Positions 17,795-26,918 are shown, counted from the first letter of the stretch. The stretch is 64,000 nt of DNA from Nocardiopsis alborubida (GCF_012396365.1 NZ_JAAXPG010000013.1:62001-126000), one strand, 5' to 3'. Program-made: numbers and translations. Notes: generated from the sequence alone by a model not told the origin.

Positions 17795-19065
17795 CCCTGA
17801 TCCCCGGCCGCCGAACGCCGCTCAGGGCCCTCGCCCGTCCGGTCCAGCGGCAGCCGCGCCGCCACCTCCCAGCCCCGGTCCCGGTCCCGGTCCCGGTCCC
17901 GGTCACGGGGGCCCGCGGAGAACGCGCCGCCGAGCAGACGCGCCCGCTCCGCCATGCCGACCAGGCCGAACCCGCCTCCGGTCGCCCCCGCGGTCCCCTG
18001 GCCGTCGTCGCTCACCCGCACCGCGACCTCCTCCGGCCCGGCCTCCACCGACACCTCCACCAGGGTGGCACCGCGGGCGTGCCGCAGCGCGTTGGTGACC
18101 GACTCCTGGGCGATCCGCAGCACCGCCGTTCCGGCGGTCGGCGGCAGGGCGTCCACGGGGCCGCCGCACCGCACCGCCACCTCCGGGCGGCCGTCGGCCG
18201 CCGGTGTCGCCAGCCGGGCCAGTCCAGCGGCGGTGTCCGGGGCCAGCGGCACGTCACCCGGTTCCCGCAGACGCGAGACCATCCCGCGCATGGACTCCAG
18301 GGCGCGCGCACCCGCCGCCTCGATCTCGGGCAGCGCGGTCCGCACCGCGCCGGGGTCGCGGTCGGCGATGTGGCGCAGCGCCTGCGCCTGGACGACGATG
18401 CCGGTCACCTCGTGCGCCACGACGTCGTGCAGGTCGCGGGCGATCGCCAGCCGCTCCTGGGACCGGGCCTGTTCCACGTGGGAGCGCCGCTGCGCCTCCC
18501 GCCACCGCAGGTACAGCCCCGGGGCCAGCCCCACGGCCACGAACGTCAGCGCCTGGTTGAACAGGCTCCCGTAGTAGGGGACGGGCTCTCGCACGTAGTC
18601 CGAGAGGGTGGCCGCGAAGGCGCACAGGGACACCGCGCCGATCTGCCAGGGGCGGCACCGCAGCCCGGCCAGTACGAGCAGCACCAGCAGCCCGCCGACC
18701 TCCGCGCTCGCGAAGGCGTACCCGAACGCCTCCCCCATGGGCAGCGGCCACAGAACCGCCGAGGTCGCCAGCATCACGGCCGCGGCCGCCGCACCGGCCG
18801 CCGCGGTCGGCACCGGTCCCGACGACGGGCGCAGGGCGAACAGGGCGAACACGCAGACCACCCCGCCGGAGACCACCGGCGCGTAGTCCATGGCGGAGTG
18901 CGGGGGACCCATCCAGCCGGGGCTGGAGAAGTTGCCGTGAACGCGCAGCAGGTCCAGGACCCACACCGCCGCGAGCACGCACGCCACGGCCCACGGCGCG
19001 AGCCGGGACAGCGCGCCGCCGATCCGGTCGCCGCCGAGCGTCGCGAACATCCTGTTCATGGCCAT
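17791..19065 (-). CDS. Two-component sensor histidine kinase, DesK/NarL-partner type
   Basis: Membrane kinase of 424 residues. About five hydrophobic segments (residues 22-185) with little extracytoplasmic sequence suggest a membrane-state or small-molecule sensor. The HisKA_3 phospho-acceptor is His213 in ARDLHDVVAHEV, and the HATPase domain has NALRHARGA and GFGLVGMAERARLLGG. Near the C-terminus a run of Asp-Arg pairs comes from a hexanucleotide repeat. The ATG at 19065 is chosen; the frame continues upstream with no conserved sequence. Operon with the response regulator, divergent from DUF418. Confidence 0.92.
   Translation of the reverse strand: MAMNRMFATLGGDRIGGALSRLAPWAVACVLAAVWVLDLLRVHGNFSSPGWMGPPHSAMDYAPVVSGGVVCVFALFALRPSSGPVPTAAAGAAAAAVMLATSAVLWPLPMGEAFGYAFASAEVGGLLVLLVLAGLRCRPWQIGAVSLCAFAATLSDYVREPVPYYGSLFNQALTFVAVGLAPGLYLRWREAQRRSHVEQARSQERLAIARDLHDVVAHEVTGIVVQAQALRHIADRDPGAVRTALPEIEAAGARALESMRGMVSRLREPGDVPLAPDTAAGLARLATPAADGRPEVAVRCGGPVDALPPTAGTAVLRIAQESVTNALRHARGATLVEVSVEAGPEEVAVRVSDDGQGTAGATGGGFGLVGMAERARLLGGAFSAGPRDRDRDRDRDRGWEVAARLPLDRTGEGPERRSAAGDQG
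17874..17904. repeat. Hexanucleotide CCCGGT tandem repeat in the kinase gene
   Basis: About five copies in the part encoding residues between the ATP-binding domain and C-terminus; gives Arg-Asp repeats on the minus strand. Confidence 0.9.
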
Positions 19066-19216
19066 GGCGACCAGCGTAGGCCGCGCGGACGCGGCGGACC
19101 TCGGCCGAAGGTACGAGGCGGGCGGGTCCGGGCGTCGACCGTTCGGTCGATGTGCGCGCACGGGCCGGGAGGCGAGGCTGGGAGCCGTTCACCGTCCGAG
19201 GAGGAGAGGGCACCGC

Positions 19217-20428
19217 ATGAGCGAGACGCGGCACACGATCGAGGCGAGGCACGAGGCCGAGGCGCAGGTCACGACCGGGGCCGCGTCCGGCGGCGCCGTC
19301 CCCGGCCTTCCGCCGCCCGCGCGGCGCGTGGTCTTCCTGGACGTCGCCCGGGCGCTCGCGATGATCGGCGTGGTCATGATGAACGCGTCCTCGGTCGTCT
19401 ATCCCGTCGAGATGTCGGGGAACCGGGTTCCGAGTCTGCTGACCGACCTCGTGGACGGCGGCCTCAACCTCCTCATGTCGGGCAGGGCCAGGACGATGCT
19501 CATGGTGCTGCTGGGCGCGGGCGTGGTCCTGGCGTGGCGGGCCGCCGCCCGGCGCGGCGGGCGGCCGGCGGCGGTGATGCTGCGCCGCTACGCCTTCCTG
19601 GGGCTGCTGTTCGGACTTCCGCACCTGGCGGTCTTCGACGGGGACATCCTCACCCAGTACTCGGTCGCGGCGCTGCTGCTGACCCCTCTGGTGCCGCTGC
19701 TGCTCGGCGGGTCCCGCCGCCGACCCCTGATCGCGGCGGCCGTGCTGTTCGCCGCCGTGCCGGTGTCGGACCTCCTGCTCTCCCCGTTCTTCGGGGACCA
19801 CGTCTGGGGGGCCTCGGCGATGCTCGTCCCGCAGACCCTCGGGTTCTTCTGCGTGGGCGTGTGGCTGGCCCGCCGCCCGGAGCTCACCGCCGGACCCGAA
19901 GCCGGAACCGGTGGCCGGGGAGACTCCCGCCTGCCGCTGCGCATGCTCGTGTTCGGCGTGGTGGTCCAGGGTCTCAGCATGGTCCTCATGCTCGTCGGCA
20001 GCGTGTTGTTCCCGACCGAGTTCGGCGCCGACGGCGCGCCGGTGCGGTCCGTGGGCGAGACCGTGGTCATCCTCCTGGGGAACACGTTCCTGAACCTGGG
20101 CGGAGCCCTGCTCTATCTGGGATTGGTGTGGTGGCTGGTGCTCAGGGGCCGTAGAGCGTCGCGCGTGCTGGGCACGCTGGCCCCGCTCGGGCGGATGACC
20201 CTCACGGTGTACCTGGGCAGCACGGCGGTGTTCCTGGCGGTCATGGGCCCGTTCGAGGGGACGGTCCCCCTCCTGGCCCAGTACGCCCTGGCCGCCGCCT
20301 ACTTCGTCGCGACCGCGCTCCTCGCCCATCTGTGGGCGCGCCGGTTCCGGCTCGGCCCGCTGGAGTGGGTGTGGCGGAGCCTGACCTACCTGCGCCCGGC
20401 GCCCCTGCGCGCCGAGCGCTCCGGTTAG
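19217..20428 (+). CDS. DUF418-family integral membrane protein
   Basis: 403 residues with about nine to ten hydrophobic segments. The opening VFLDVARALAMIGVVMMN and the C-terminal block (LAPLGRMTLTVYLGSTAVF ... GPLEWVWRSLTY) are typical of the DUF418/YeiB family of uncertain function, thought to include transport-like or acyltransferase-related membrane proteins. The ATG at 19217 is preceded by GAGGAGAGGG. It is divergent from the kinase operon (151 bases between starts) and is a candidate target of that system. A second family member is at 59464. Confidence 0.85.
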   Translation: MSETRHTIEARHEAEAQVTTGAASGGAVPGLPPPARRVVFLDVARALAMIGVVMMNASSVVYPVEMSGNRVPSLLTDLVDGGLNLLMSGRARTMLMVLLGAGVVLAWRAAARRGGRPAAVMLRRYAFLGLLFGLPHLAVFDGDILTQYSVAALLLTPLVPLLLGGSRRRPLIAAAVLFAAVPVSDLLLSPFFGDHVWGASAMLVPQTLGFFCVGVWLARRPELTAGPEAGTGGRGDSRLPLRMLVFGVVVQGLSMVLMLVGSVLFPTEFGADGAPVRSVGETVVILLGNTFLNLGGALLYLGLVWWLVLRGRRASRVLGTLAPLGRMTLTVYLGSTAVFLAVMGPFEGTVPLLAQYALAAAYFVATALLAHLWARRFRLGPLEWVWRSLTYLRPAPLRAERSG

Positions 20429-20446
20429 GACGTGTGTCGAAGGGGG

Positions 20447-21142
20447 TCAGGTCGTGGCGGCGAGTTCGACGAGGTGCCGGGCTGTGCCGGCGGGATCGAC
20501 GAGCTGGTGGAGGTGCACGCCGGGCAGGTGCGCCACGCGCCAGCCGCGTTCACGCGCCTCGGCGGCGAGGCCGTCATACGGAGGGCTGAACAGCAGGTAG
20601 GAACAGGGGTGGTCGTCCCAGGAGTCGGGAACCGGGATGTGCCGCTCGTAGTAGGACAGCGGCAGGGCGGGCTGCTCCTCGATGACGGTCCGCCGCACCA
20701 GCGGATCGGGGAACATGGGTGCGACGTCCGCCTCGTCCCACCAGTCGGTCCAGCGTGGCAGCGTGCCGTTCACAGCCATCGGGCGGAGGAACTCCAGCAC
20801 CTCGGGCGGGGCGACAGGTGTCGGCCCGGTCCGTGCCGGCAGCGCGGCGTCGACGAAGACCGAGCTGGCCACCGGATGGTCGAGGCCTGAGCGAATCACC
20901 GGGAGGAGCAGGCCCGCGTTGCTGTGTGCCACCAGAGTGACGGGACTGCTGGCCGGGATCTGCCGCAGTTCGTCGCGGACGGCGTCCGCGACGCGGGGCC
21001 AGAAGGGCGGAGCGCCGGCGCCGATGTGCAGCAGGGACGGCACCCGCACCCGGTGCCCCGCCGCCCCCAGGTGTTGGGCCACGGGTCGCCAGGTAGAGGG
21101 ACCCACGGACGGACTGTGCACGAGAACGAAGACCGGCTGCAT
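20447..21142 (-). CDS. Alpha/beta-hydrolase fold protein
   Basis: 231 residues. FVLVHSPSVGPSTWRPVAQ resembles the oxyanion-loop start of the family. The nucleophile elbow is AHSNAG (GxSxG with both Gly positions Ala), and the C-terminal His is in GVHLHQLVD. The altered elbow makes activity plausible but not certain. ATG 21142 is the start with the conserved beginning; the frame continues upstream without homology. Convergent with DUF418. Confidence 0.75.
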   Translation of the reverse strand: MQPVFVLVHSPSVGPSTWRPVAQHLGAAGHRVRVPSLLHIGAGAPPFWPRVADAVRDELRQIPASSPVTLVAHSNAGLLLPVIRSGLDHPVASSVFVDAALPARTGPTPVAPPEVLEFLRPMAVNGTLPRWTDWWDEADVAPMFPDPLVRRTVIEEQPALPLSYYERHIPVPDSWDDHPCSYLLFSPPYDGLAAEARERGWRVAHLPGVHLHQLVDPAGTARHLVELAATT

Positions 21143-21317
21143 GTGACGATCCTGCCGCCCGTGCCGTCGGATCCGCGACTGTGTCGGCTGACAGCAGAAC
21201 GCCCGGTCCCGAACGAGTCCGTGTTGCGGCAAGGCCGTTCACAGCCCTGCGTTGACGGCCGCGACAAGGGCGGTCGCCTCGTGGCGGACCGCGGGCCCGC
21301 CGTGGCGGGTGGGGTCC

Positions 21318-21339
21318 CCGCCCCCGCTGCCGGGGGCGG
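21318..21339. terminator. 9-bp GC hairpin after the MoaD-like gene
   Basis: Arms 21318-21326 and 21331-21339, loop CTGC; about 60 bases beyond the stop of the MoaD/BNR operon. The rest of 21143-21399 shows no gene. Confidence 0.6.
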
Positions 21340-21399
21340 CGCCGGCAGCACTGCCCGAGCCGGTCCGGGCGGTCGGCGCGCCCCCTCCGTGCGGGCTCC

Positions 21400-21684
21400 T
21401 CAGCCCCCCGCGACCGAGGGCAGCACGCGCACGTCCGCGCCGTCGCGGACCGGCGCCGCCAGCCCGCCGACCCCGCGGCACTCGTCCTCGTCCACGAACA
21501 CGTTGACGTAGCGGCGCAGCCGCCCCTGCTCGTCGCGGATCCGCCGGTCCAGCCCCGGATACCGGGCGGTGAGCGCGTCCAGCACCCCGCCCAGCGCGGT
21601 CCCGTCCTCGACCTCCACCGGGACGTGGGCCGCGCCGTCGGCGTCGGCCCGCAGCAGCCCCGGCAGGTGCACCGTCACCCGCAT
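21400..21684 (-). CDS. MoaD/ThiS-like ubiquitin-fold sulfur-carrier protein
   Basis: 94 residues of beta-grasp type: MRVTVHLPGLLR, LGGVLDALTARYPGLDRRI, VNVFVDEDECR, and the C-terminal Gly-Gly (SVAGG) needed for adenylation and thiocarboxylate formation. The start is one base after the stop of the BNR gene, so the two are co-expressed. No MoaE, MoeB, ThiF or cysteine/methionine synthesis gene is near, so the receiving pathway is unknown. Confidence 0.88.
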   Translation of the reverse strand: MRVTVHLPGLLRADADGAAHVPVEVEDGTALGGVLDALTARYPGLDRRIRDEQGRLRRYVNVFVDEDECRGVGGLAAPVRDGADVRVLPSVAGG

Positions 21685-21685
21685 C

Positions 21686-22789
21686 TCACACCTCCGCGGC
21701 GCGTACGCACAGGACGTCGGGCAGGTGCTGGACCACCGGGTGCCAGCCGTCACCGTCGTCGGTGGCGGCGTAGACGTCGCCCGACCGGGTGCCGAAGTAG
21801 AACCCGGGCACGTCCGCCCCGTCGGTGCAGGCGCCGTCGCGCAGCACGATCCCGAAGTAGGGGTCCTGCGGCAGCCCCTCCGTGAACGGCCGCCAGCCGC
21901 CGCCCCCGTCGTCGGTCCGGTACACGCCCAGCCGGTGGTCGGGCGGCAGGTGCACCTCCTGGCTGACCACCGGGAAGTTGAGAGCGGTCTCCGGCCGGTG
22001 CGGGTGGGCGACCACCGCGAACCCGAAGTCGGTGGGCAGGCCGGTCTCCACGGCCGTCCACCCCCTCCCGGCGGGGTCCGTGCTGCGGTACACCCCGTGG
22101 TGGTTCTGCGCGTAGAGCACACCGCCCGGCCCGGCGGCCACCTTGTGCACGCACTGGCCGTACTCGGGCTCCTCGTCGGGCAGGAACACCGCCGAGATCC
22201 CCCGGTTGGCCGGAGCCCAACTGGCACCGTCGTCGCGGGTCTGGTAGACACCACCGGTGGACATGGCCACCGTCACGGCCCCGGGCACGCGCTCGCCCGC
22301 GCCGAGGATCCCGGGCAGGATCGTGTGGACCGCGCCGCCGCCCGCCCCGGGGAACCAGTCGGCGCGGTGGGGGTGGTCCCACAGGGCGCGGACGAGCTCG
22401 AAGCGCAGCCCGCCGTCGGAGGACCGGAACAGCGCGTGCGGCTCCACCCCCGCGTACACGGTGTCGGCGTCGTCGCCGAAGGCGAACTGCCAGGCCCGGA
22501 CCAGGGAGGCGTCGGTGTCCTCGGGGAAGGCGATGGGCGCGGACCCGGGCTCGTGCCAGGTGGCGCCCCCGTCGTCGCTGTACCAGACGCTCGGTCCGAA
22601 GTGCGAGCTCTCCGCTCCGGCGAGGACGCGGCCGCTGTGCGGGTTGATGCCGACCGCGTACACCGAGCTCATGCTGGCGTAGTCCGCTGCGTCGAGCCGG
22701 TGGGGGCCGCTCACCTCCCACGCGCGCCGATCCTCGCTGCGGGCGGTGAAGAGCCCCTTGCGTGTGCCGATGACCAGGAGATATGCCAT
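21686..22789 (-). CDS. BNR/sialidase-like beta-propeller protein paired with MoaD-like protein
   Basis: 367 residues, no signal peptide: a cytoplasmic multi-bladed propeller. Repeated blades are seen (YSDDGGATW, RSSDGGLRF, QTRDDGASW, YRTDDGGGGW, AATDDGDGW), like Asp-box motifs of sialidases and Vps10-type propellers, but without an obvious catalytic sialidase signature. The opening YLLVIGTRKGLFTARSED is typical of the WD40/YVTN/BNR-like family often annotated as exo-alpha-sialidase. GGAG lies 6 bases before the ATG. I expect a binding or scaffold role rather than sialic-acid release, given the location and partner. Confidence 0.85.
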   Translation of the reverse strand: MAYLLVIGTRKGLFTARSEDRRAWEVSGPHRLDAADYASMSSVYAVGINPHSGRVLAGAESSHFGPSVWYSDDGGATWHEPGSAPIAFPEDTDASLVRAWQFAFGDDADTVYAGVEPHALFRSSDGGLRFELVRALWDHPHRADWFPGAGGGAVHTILPGILGAGERVPGAVTVAMSTGGVYQTRDDGASWAPANRGISAVFLPDEEPEYGQCVHKVAAGPGGVLYAQNHHGVYRSTDPAGRGWTAVETGLPTDFGFAVVAHPHRPETALNFPVVSQEVHLPPDHRLGVYRTDDGGGGWRPFTEGLPQDPYFGIVLRDGACTDGADVPGFYFGTRSGDVYAATDDGDGWHPVVQHLPDVLCVRAAEV

Positions 22790-23235
22790 GACCAGCTCCA
22801 GTATGGGATCGAGGTCTCCACTGTGACACAGGCCACTGACAATCGGCGGCCGCGCGGTCCGGTGGGCCGCGCTCCCCGGCCGGGAAACAGTAAGGGAACC
22901 GAACGTTTTCCCGGAAGATGTTCAATGGGGACCGATCCGGAATGGCTCCCGCTCCAGCCGGGTGGAAGGCGAAATCCGGTGAGAGGGGAACCACTTTCCG
23001 GGTAGATGTTCCGCACGGTCCGGAAGGCGGTTGTCAGACGAAGCCCGCTCTGCAATAAAATTCCGGGCCAACCGGTGCGTCCGCGTGGGTTTCGGACTGT
23101 GCCCACCGGCTGCGTTCCCGCTACAACAGGACAGACGACTTCCCGCTCCCCGGTCCCGCGGTGCGTTTCAGGACTACCGTCCCAATGGTCCTGCGTACCA
23201 AAGAGAACCGGGTTCCCACTCGATAGGGTCGCCTC
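22790..23235. other. 446-bp divergent spacer between BNR and TetR genes
   Basis: No gene seen. It has an inverted repeat CCGGGAAA (22880-22887) / TTTCCCGG (22907-22914), and a near-repeated segment ending AGATGTTC at about 22906-22922 and 22993-23010. The latter contains GGAACC upstream in both copies and might be paired promoters. The TetR-proximal end holds the dyad listed separately. Confidence 0.5.
23169..23193. promoter_or_regulatory. Putative TetR operator
   Basis: CAGGAC (23169-23174) and GTCCTG (23188-23193) form an inverted repeat; extended to 8 bases it matches at 7. It lies 43 bases before the TetR start. Confidence 0.45.
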
Positions 23236-23841
23236 ATGCACCACCCCCCCGACACGCTCCACGCCCGCAAACGGCGTAAGGCCCGGGCCATGATCGTGTC
23301 AGCAGCATTCCAGCTCTTCGCGGAGCACGGATTCGACAACGTCACGGTCGCCGCGATCGCCGAACGCGCGGAAGTCGGCCGGACCACCTTCTTCAGGTAC
23401 TTCGGCGACAAACAGCAGGTGTTGTTCGCCGACGACGCGGCCGAAGCCGACCGCGTGTGCGCCTATGTTCGGGAAAAGGCCTCCCGGCCGCTGGGCGATG
23501 ACCTCGGCGCCGCCGTCGGGCTGCTCCGGGAGGCCGACGCCGCCGTCAGGCCGCACACCGCGCTCTCCCCGGCCCACTCCGCGGTCCTGGCGCGTCTGCT
23601 CCGGGAGAGCGGCGAGCTGCGCTCGCGCTACCTGCTCACCCGTCAGCAGCGCGCCCACCGCTTCGCAGGTGCCCTGGTGGAGGCGGGTGCGGCCGAGAAC
23701 GTCGCCGTGCTCGCCGCCCACACCGCCATGGCCTGCGAGCTGACCGCCATGCGGTTGGCGGAGAGCCCGGAGGCCTTCCCCGACCGCCTCGACGAGGCCC
23801 ACGTCCTCCTCCACACCATCGGCAGACCGGCGGCCCCCTGA
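23236..23841 (+). CDS. TetR/AcrR-family regulator
   Basis: 201 residues. The DNA-binding helix-turn-helix is at about 17-62 (AAFQLFAEHGFDNVTVAAIAE followed by RAEVGRTTFFRYFGDKQQVL), with a divergent ligand-binding C-terminus containing LLREADAAVRP. Adjacent to the BNR/MoaD operon (divergent) and the SnoaL-like gene (convergent); either it regulates itself or the divergent operon. Confidence 0.9.
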   Translation: MHHPPDTLHARKRRKARAMIVSAAFQLFAEHGFDNVTVAAIAERAEVGRTTFFRYFGDKQQVLFADDAAEADRVCAYVREKASRPLGDDLGAAVGLLREADAAVRPHTALSPAHSAVLARLLRESGELRSRYLLTRQQRAHRFAGALVEAGAAENVAVLAAHTAMACELTAMRLAESPEAFPDRLDEAHVLLHTIGRPAAP

Positions 23842-23951
23842 CCCGGGCCCCACTCCACACCGACCCGGGGCGCACCGAGACGGGTACCGGCCGCCCCGGG
23901 CCGCGCGCGGCGCGCGACCGGTGCGTCTTCGGACCCCCGGCGCACGCGGTG

Positions 23952-24344
23952 TCAGGGCGTGCGCCGGGCCGCGTCGAGGGCCGCCTCCACGCCCTCGTCG
24001 TAGCGGAGCGCGGCGGTGATCAGGCCGTGGCGCACCTCGAACAGGGTCGCGGTGCGCACCGGGGCGGCCTCGGGCCCCGAGTCGGCGCGGCCGGGCCAGG
24101 AGGCGTTCTGCTCGACCACGACGCGGTGCTCGTCCACGGTGTGCCAGCCGACCGGTTCGAGGCGCACGCCCGAGTCGCGGACCCAGTCCAGGAAGACCTC
24201 CACGCCCTGTGCGGAGCCCTTGGGGCCGCCGATCCTGACGTCGGGGTCGACGACCGCCTTCGCCGCCGTCAGGTCCCGTCCGCTCACCGCCGCGTGCCAG
24301 TCCCTGACCGGCGCCCAGCGCGCGTCGTCGGTGTCCGAGCTCAT
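23952..24344 (-). CDS. SnoaL-like / NTF2-fold small protein
   Basis: 130 residues with the cone-shaped alpha+beta fold pattern of SnoaL/NTF2 proteins: RDWHAAVSGRDLTAAKAVVDPDV, then HTVDEHRVVVEQNASW and TLFEVRHGLITAALRYDEGVEAAL. Such proteins are either small-molecule isomerases or ligand-binding modules. No catalytic assignment can be made. ATG 24344 is taken as start because homology begins there. Confidence 0.75.
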   Translation of the reverse strand: MSSDTDDARWAPVRDWHAAVSGRDLTAAKAVVDPDVRIGGPKGSAQGVEVFLDWVRDSGVRLEPVGWHTVDEHRVVVEQNASWPGRADSGPEAAPVRTATLFEVRHGLITAALRYDEGVEAALDAARRTP

Positions 24345-24662
24345 GTGCGTCGCCCTCTCTGCGTCGGGTGTCCGTCTCCTCCGGCCCGCGTGTTCCCACG
24401 GGGTCCCCACCCCGCTACCCGGAACCGGGCGGTCGTGATCGTCCCGCCGCCCGGGAAAGGGTGTGCGCGGGCCGCGGAGGAAACCCCTCCGACCTTCGGG
24501 ACGGTGCACCTCCCCCTCTCCGGAGGACGGGCGTTCCCCGCGTGAGGAGGCGGCGGAGGCGTTCCGCCTCCCCGTGTCCGAGGGGTCCCACCGGTGTCCG
24601 GGTGAGCCGGGAACGCCGTCCGAGGGCCGTTCACGGTGGGTGCCGACCGGGGCACGCGCGCC
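24345..24662. other. 318-bp spacer upstream of the SnoaL-like gene
   Basis: No gene seen. The right part holds a short terminator-like hairpin (24555-24571, 7-bp stem, 3-base loop) that would serve the greA-like gene. Confidence 0.5.
24555..24571 (-). terminator. 7-bp hairpin after the GreA-like gene
   Basis: GGAGGCG / CGCCTCC with loop TTC, about 90 bases past the stop. Confidence 0.4.
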
Positions 24663-25151
24663 CTAGTGCACCACGGCGGCCCGGTACGGCTCGGCCCTGA
24701 GCAGGGTGACCCCGATGACCGTGCCCCGGGGCGCGGTGAACGTGCGCCGCTCGCCCTGGCGGGCGCCCACCAGCGCCGCGCCCAGCGGGGACTCCGGGGA
24801 GTACACCGTCATCCGGTCCGCCACGGACGCGTCCCGGACGCCGAGGAGGAACACCTCGTCCTCCTCCTCGCCGTCGTAGCGGATGGTGAGCACCTTGCCG
24901 GGCGCGGCGATCCCGTCGTCGGGCGCGGCCTCGTCCACGACGGCCTCGCTGAGCAGGCGCTCGATGGTGTGCACGCGCGCCTGCCGCACGGCGGGGTCGT
25001 GAATGTAGCGGGGCGCGGGGAGTACGTCCCCCGCGCCCCCGTCCGCCCCGGTGCCGGGGTCGTCGTCGGGGAGCGCGCGCAGCGTCCGGAGCTCCTCCCG
25101 GAGCCGCTCGTAGGCCTCCCGGGTCATCCAACGGTCGGTGGTCCTGGCCAT
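24663..25151 (-). CDS. GreA/GreB-family elongation-factor-like protein
   Basis: 162 residues. The C-terminal GreA-type FKBP-like domain is clear (VLTIRYDGEEEDEVFLLG, SPESPLGAALVGARQGE). The N-terminal helical hairpin is present but modified: MTREAYERLREELRTLRALP, a Gly/Asp-rich insert, then AVRQARVHTIERLLSEAVV. Canonical GreA binds RNA polymerase and stimulates transcript cleavage through acidic residues at the hairpin tip; here the tip region is altered, so it may be a paralogue with another effect on RNA polymerase. AGGAA lies 6 bases before the ATG. Confidence 0.85.
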   Translation of the reverse strand: MARTTDRWMTREAYERLREELRTLRALPDDDPGTGADGGAGDVLPAPRYIHDPAVRQARVHTIERLLSEAVVDEAAPDDGIAAPGKVLTIRYDGEEEDEVFLLGVRDASVADRMTVYSPESPLGAALVGARQGERRTFTAPRGTVIGVTLLRAEPYRAAVVH

Positions 25152-25349
25152 GAACGTTCCTTGTCTTCAGGGCCCGCGCCGCGGACCGGGTCCGCGGACG
25201 GGGCGAGCACAGCGGTGACCGACACGGGTGGTCGCCGCCTATCACGAGTGTGTCCACGGGGCCGGTACCGGGCGTTATCCTCGGGCGACAATCAGATGAG
25301 GCTTCTTTGTGGCCGCGGAACAACTCCGCCGCCGGGGAAAGGAGAGGGC

Positions 25350-26918
25350 GTGATCCACCTCGACCGTCTCGTCAACGTCCTGGGCGGCTACGGCGCCCGG
25401 CTGGTCGGCCCCGAGCCGCTGCGCCGCAAGGAGCTGCGCAGCGTCGCCATGCACGACCCCACCGACGACGTGCCGCAGCTGGGCGACGCCTTCCTCGCCG
25501 TCGGCGTGGACTCGGCCGCCGAGGCCGTGCGCCTCGCCGAGCAGGCCCGCGCGACCGTCGTCATCATCCGGTCCGCGACCGGGCCCGGCGACGACGTGCG
25601 CGCACGCCTGGGCGAGGGCGGCCCCGCCCTCCTGGTCGTCGAACCCGCCGTGTCGTGGAGCCAGGTCTCCGGTGTCGTCTACGGGCTGGTCCTGGAGGGG
25701 CGCGAGACCGAGGCCGGGCGCGGCCCCAGCGACCTGTTCACCCTCGCCGACACCGTCGCCGCCGAGGTCGGCGGACCCGTCACCATCGAGGACCGGGCCT
25801 CGCGCGTGGTGGCCTACTCGGCCTCCCAGGGCGGCACCGACCGGGTGCGGCGCGACACCCTCGTCGACCGGCGGGTCCCCGAGCCGGTCCGCGAACGCCT
25901 CGACGCCGACGGGGTGCTCACCCGGCTGGCGGCCGCGACCGGACCCCGGTTCGTGCCGGGGATACCCGAACTCGGGATGGGCGGACGCACCGCCGCGCCG
26001 ATCCGGGTGGGCCGCGAACTCCTGGGGACGCTGTGGGTGGTGTGCGGGGCCCCGCTGGACGCGGAGCGGTCCCGGGTGCTGAGCGAGGGGGCGCACACGG
26101 TCGGGCTGCACATGCTGCGCGCCAGGGTCAGCAGCGACCTGGAACGGCAGGTGGAGTCGGAGTCGGTGATCGACCTGCTGGAGGGCTCCGCCGACCCGGC
26201 GCAGACGGCCGGGCGGATCGGCCTGCTCGGGTCGGGGCTGCGGGTGATCGCCTTCCAGGCGCGTGCCCGCACCGAGCCCGAGGCCGCGATCCTGCACCTG
26301 TTCGAGCAGGTCACCACCGGTTTCGGCTGGTCCCGTCCGGGGCGCAGCACCCTGCTCGGAACCACCGTGTACACCGTGCTGCCGTGCGGGGACGACCCCG
26401 CCCCGGCGGTGGAGTGGGTGCGTTCGACGCTGCGCGGCCTGCCCGACCGGCTGGGAGTGGTGGCCGGGGTGGGCGGCACCGCCGACGCCGCGGACCTGCC
26501 CGCCAGCAGGCAGGAGGCGGACGAGTGCCTGACACTGCACGGGCAGGCGCCGGAGGGCGCCGACGCGGTGGTCTACGACGACGCCTGGCACTCCGTGCTG
26601 CTGCGCCGCCTGCGCCTGGTGGCCGAGGCCGGGCGCATGCCCGTCCGCAACCCGGTGGCCGACCTGGTCCGGTACGACGCCGAGCACGGCACCGACCACG
26701 CGCGCACGCTCCGCGCCTGGCTGTACGTGCACGGCGACCTGGGGCGGGCGGCGGAACTGCTGGGCCTGCACCCCAACACGGTGCGGTACCGGCTGCGCAG
26801 GATGGGCGGGGTCGCGGACCTGCCGCTGCACGACCCGCGGGCGCGGGTGGCGATGACGGTCGCGCTCGCCGCGCTCGTGGCGGACCCGCCCGGCGGGGAG
26901 GAGCCGTACCCGCTCTGA
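25350..26918 (+). CDS. PucR/CdaR-family transcriptional regulator
   Basis: 522 residues. The N-terminal purine-catabolism-like domain (about 1-115), a central GGDEF-like region, and the C-terminal PucR helix-turn-helix (HGDLGRAAELLGLHPNTVRYRLRRM, about 470-495) are present. GTG at 25350 is chosen for the strong AAGGAG upstream; the preceding open frame lies across the greA promoter. Such proteins are activators of purine, amino-acid or polyol catabolism. No such operon is adjacent, so the target is unknown. Confidence 0.9.
   Translation: MIHLDRLVNVLGGYGARLVGPEPLRRKELRSVAMHDPTDDVPQLGDAFLAVGVDSAAEAVRLAEQARATVVIIRSATGPGDDVRARLGEGGPALLVVEPAVSWSQVSGVVYGLVLEGRETEAGRGPSDLFTLADTVAAEVGGPVTIEDRASRVVAYSASQGGTDRVRRDTLVDRRVPEPVRERLDADGVLTRLAAATGPRFVPGIPELGMGGRTAAPIRVGRELLGTLWVVCGAPLDAERSRVLSEGAHTVGLHMLRARVSSDLERQVESESVIDLLEGSADPAQTAGRIGLLGSGLRVIAFQARARTEPEAAILHLFEQVTTGFGWSRPGRSTLLGTTVYTVLPCGDDPAPAVEWVRSTLRGLPDRLGVVAGVGGTADAADLPASRQEADECLTLHGQAPEGADAVVYDDAWHSVLLRRLRLVAEAGRMPVRNPVADLVRYDAEHGTDHARTLRAWLYVHGDLGRAAELLGLHPNTVRYRLRRMGGVADLPLHDPRARVAMTVALAALVADPPGGEEPYPL

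Noticed and set aside
22907-23010. Paired ECF-sigma promoters (GGAACC...GATGTT) before the TetR gene
   Set aside because: The spacing differs between the two copies (16 and 12 bases), so a common promoter type is not supported; kept only as a repeat note.
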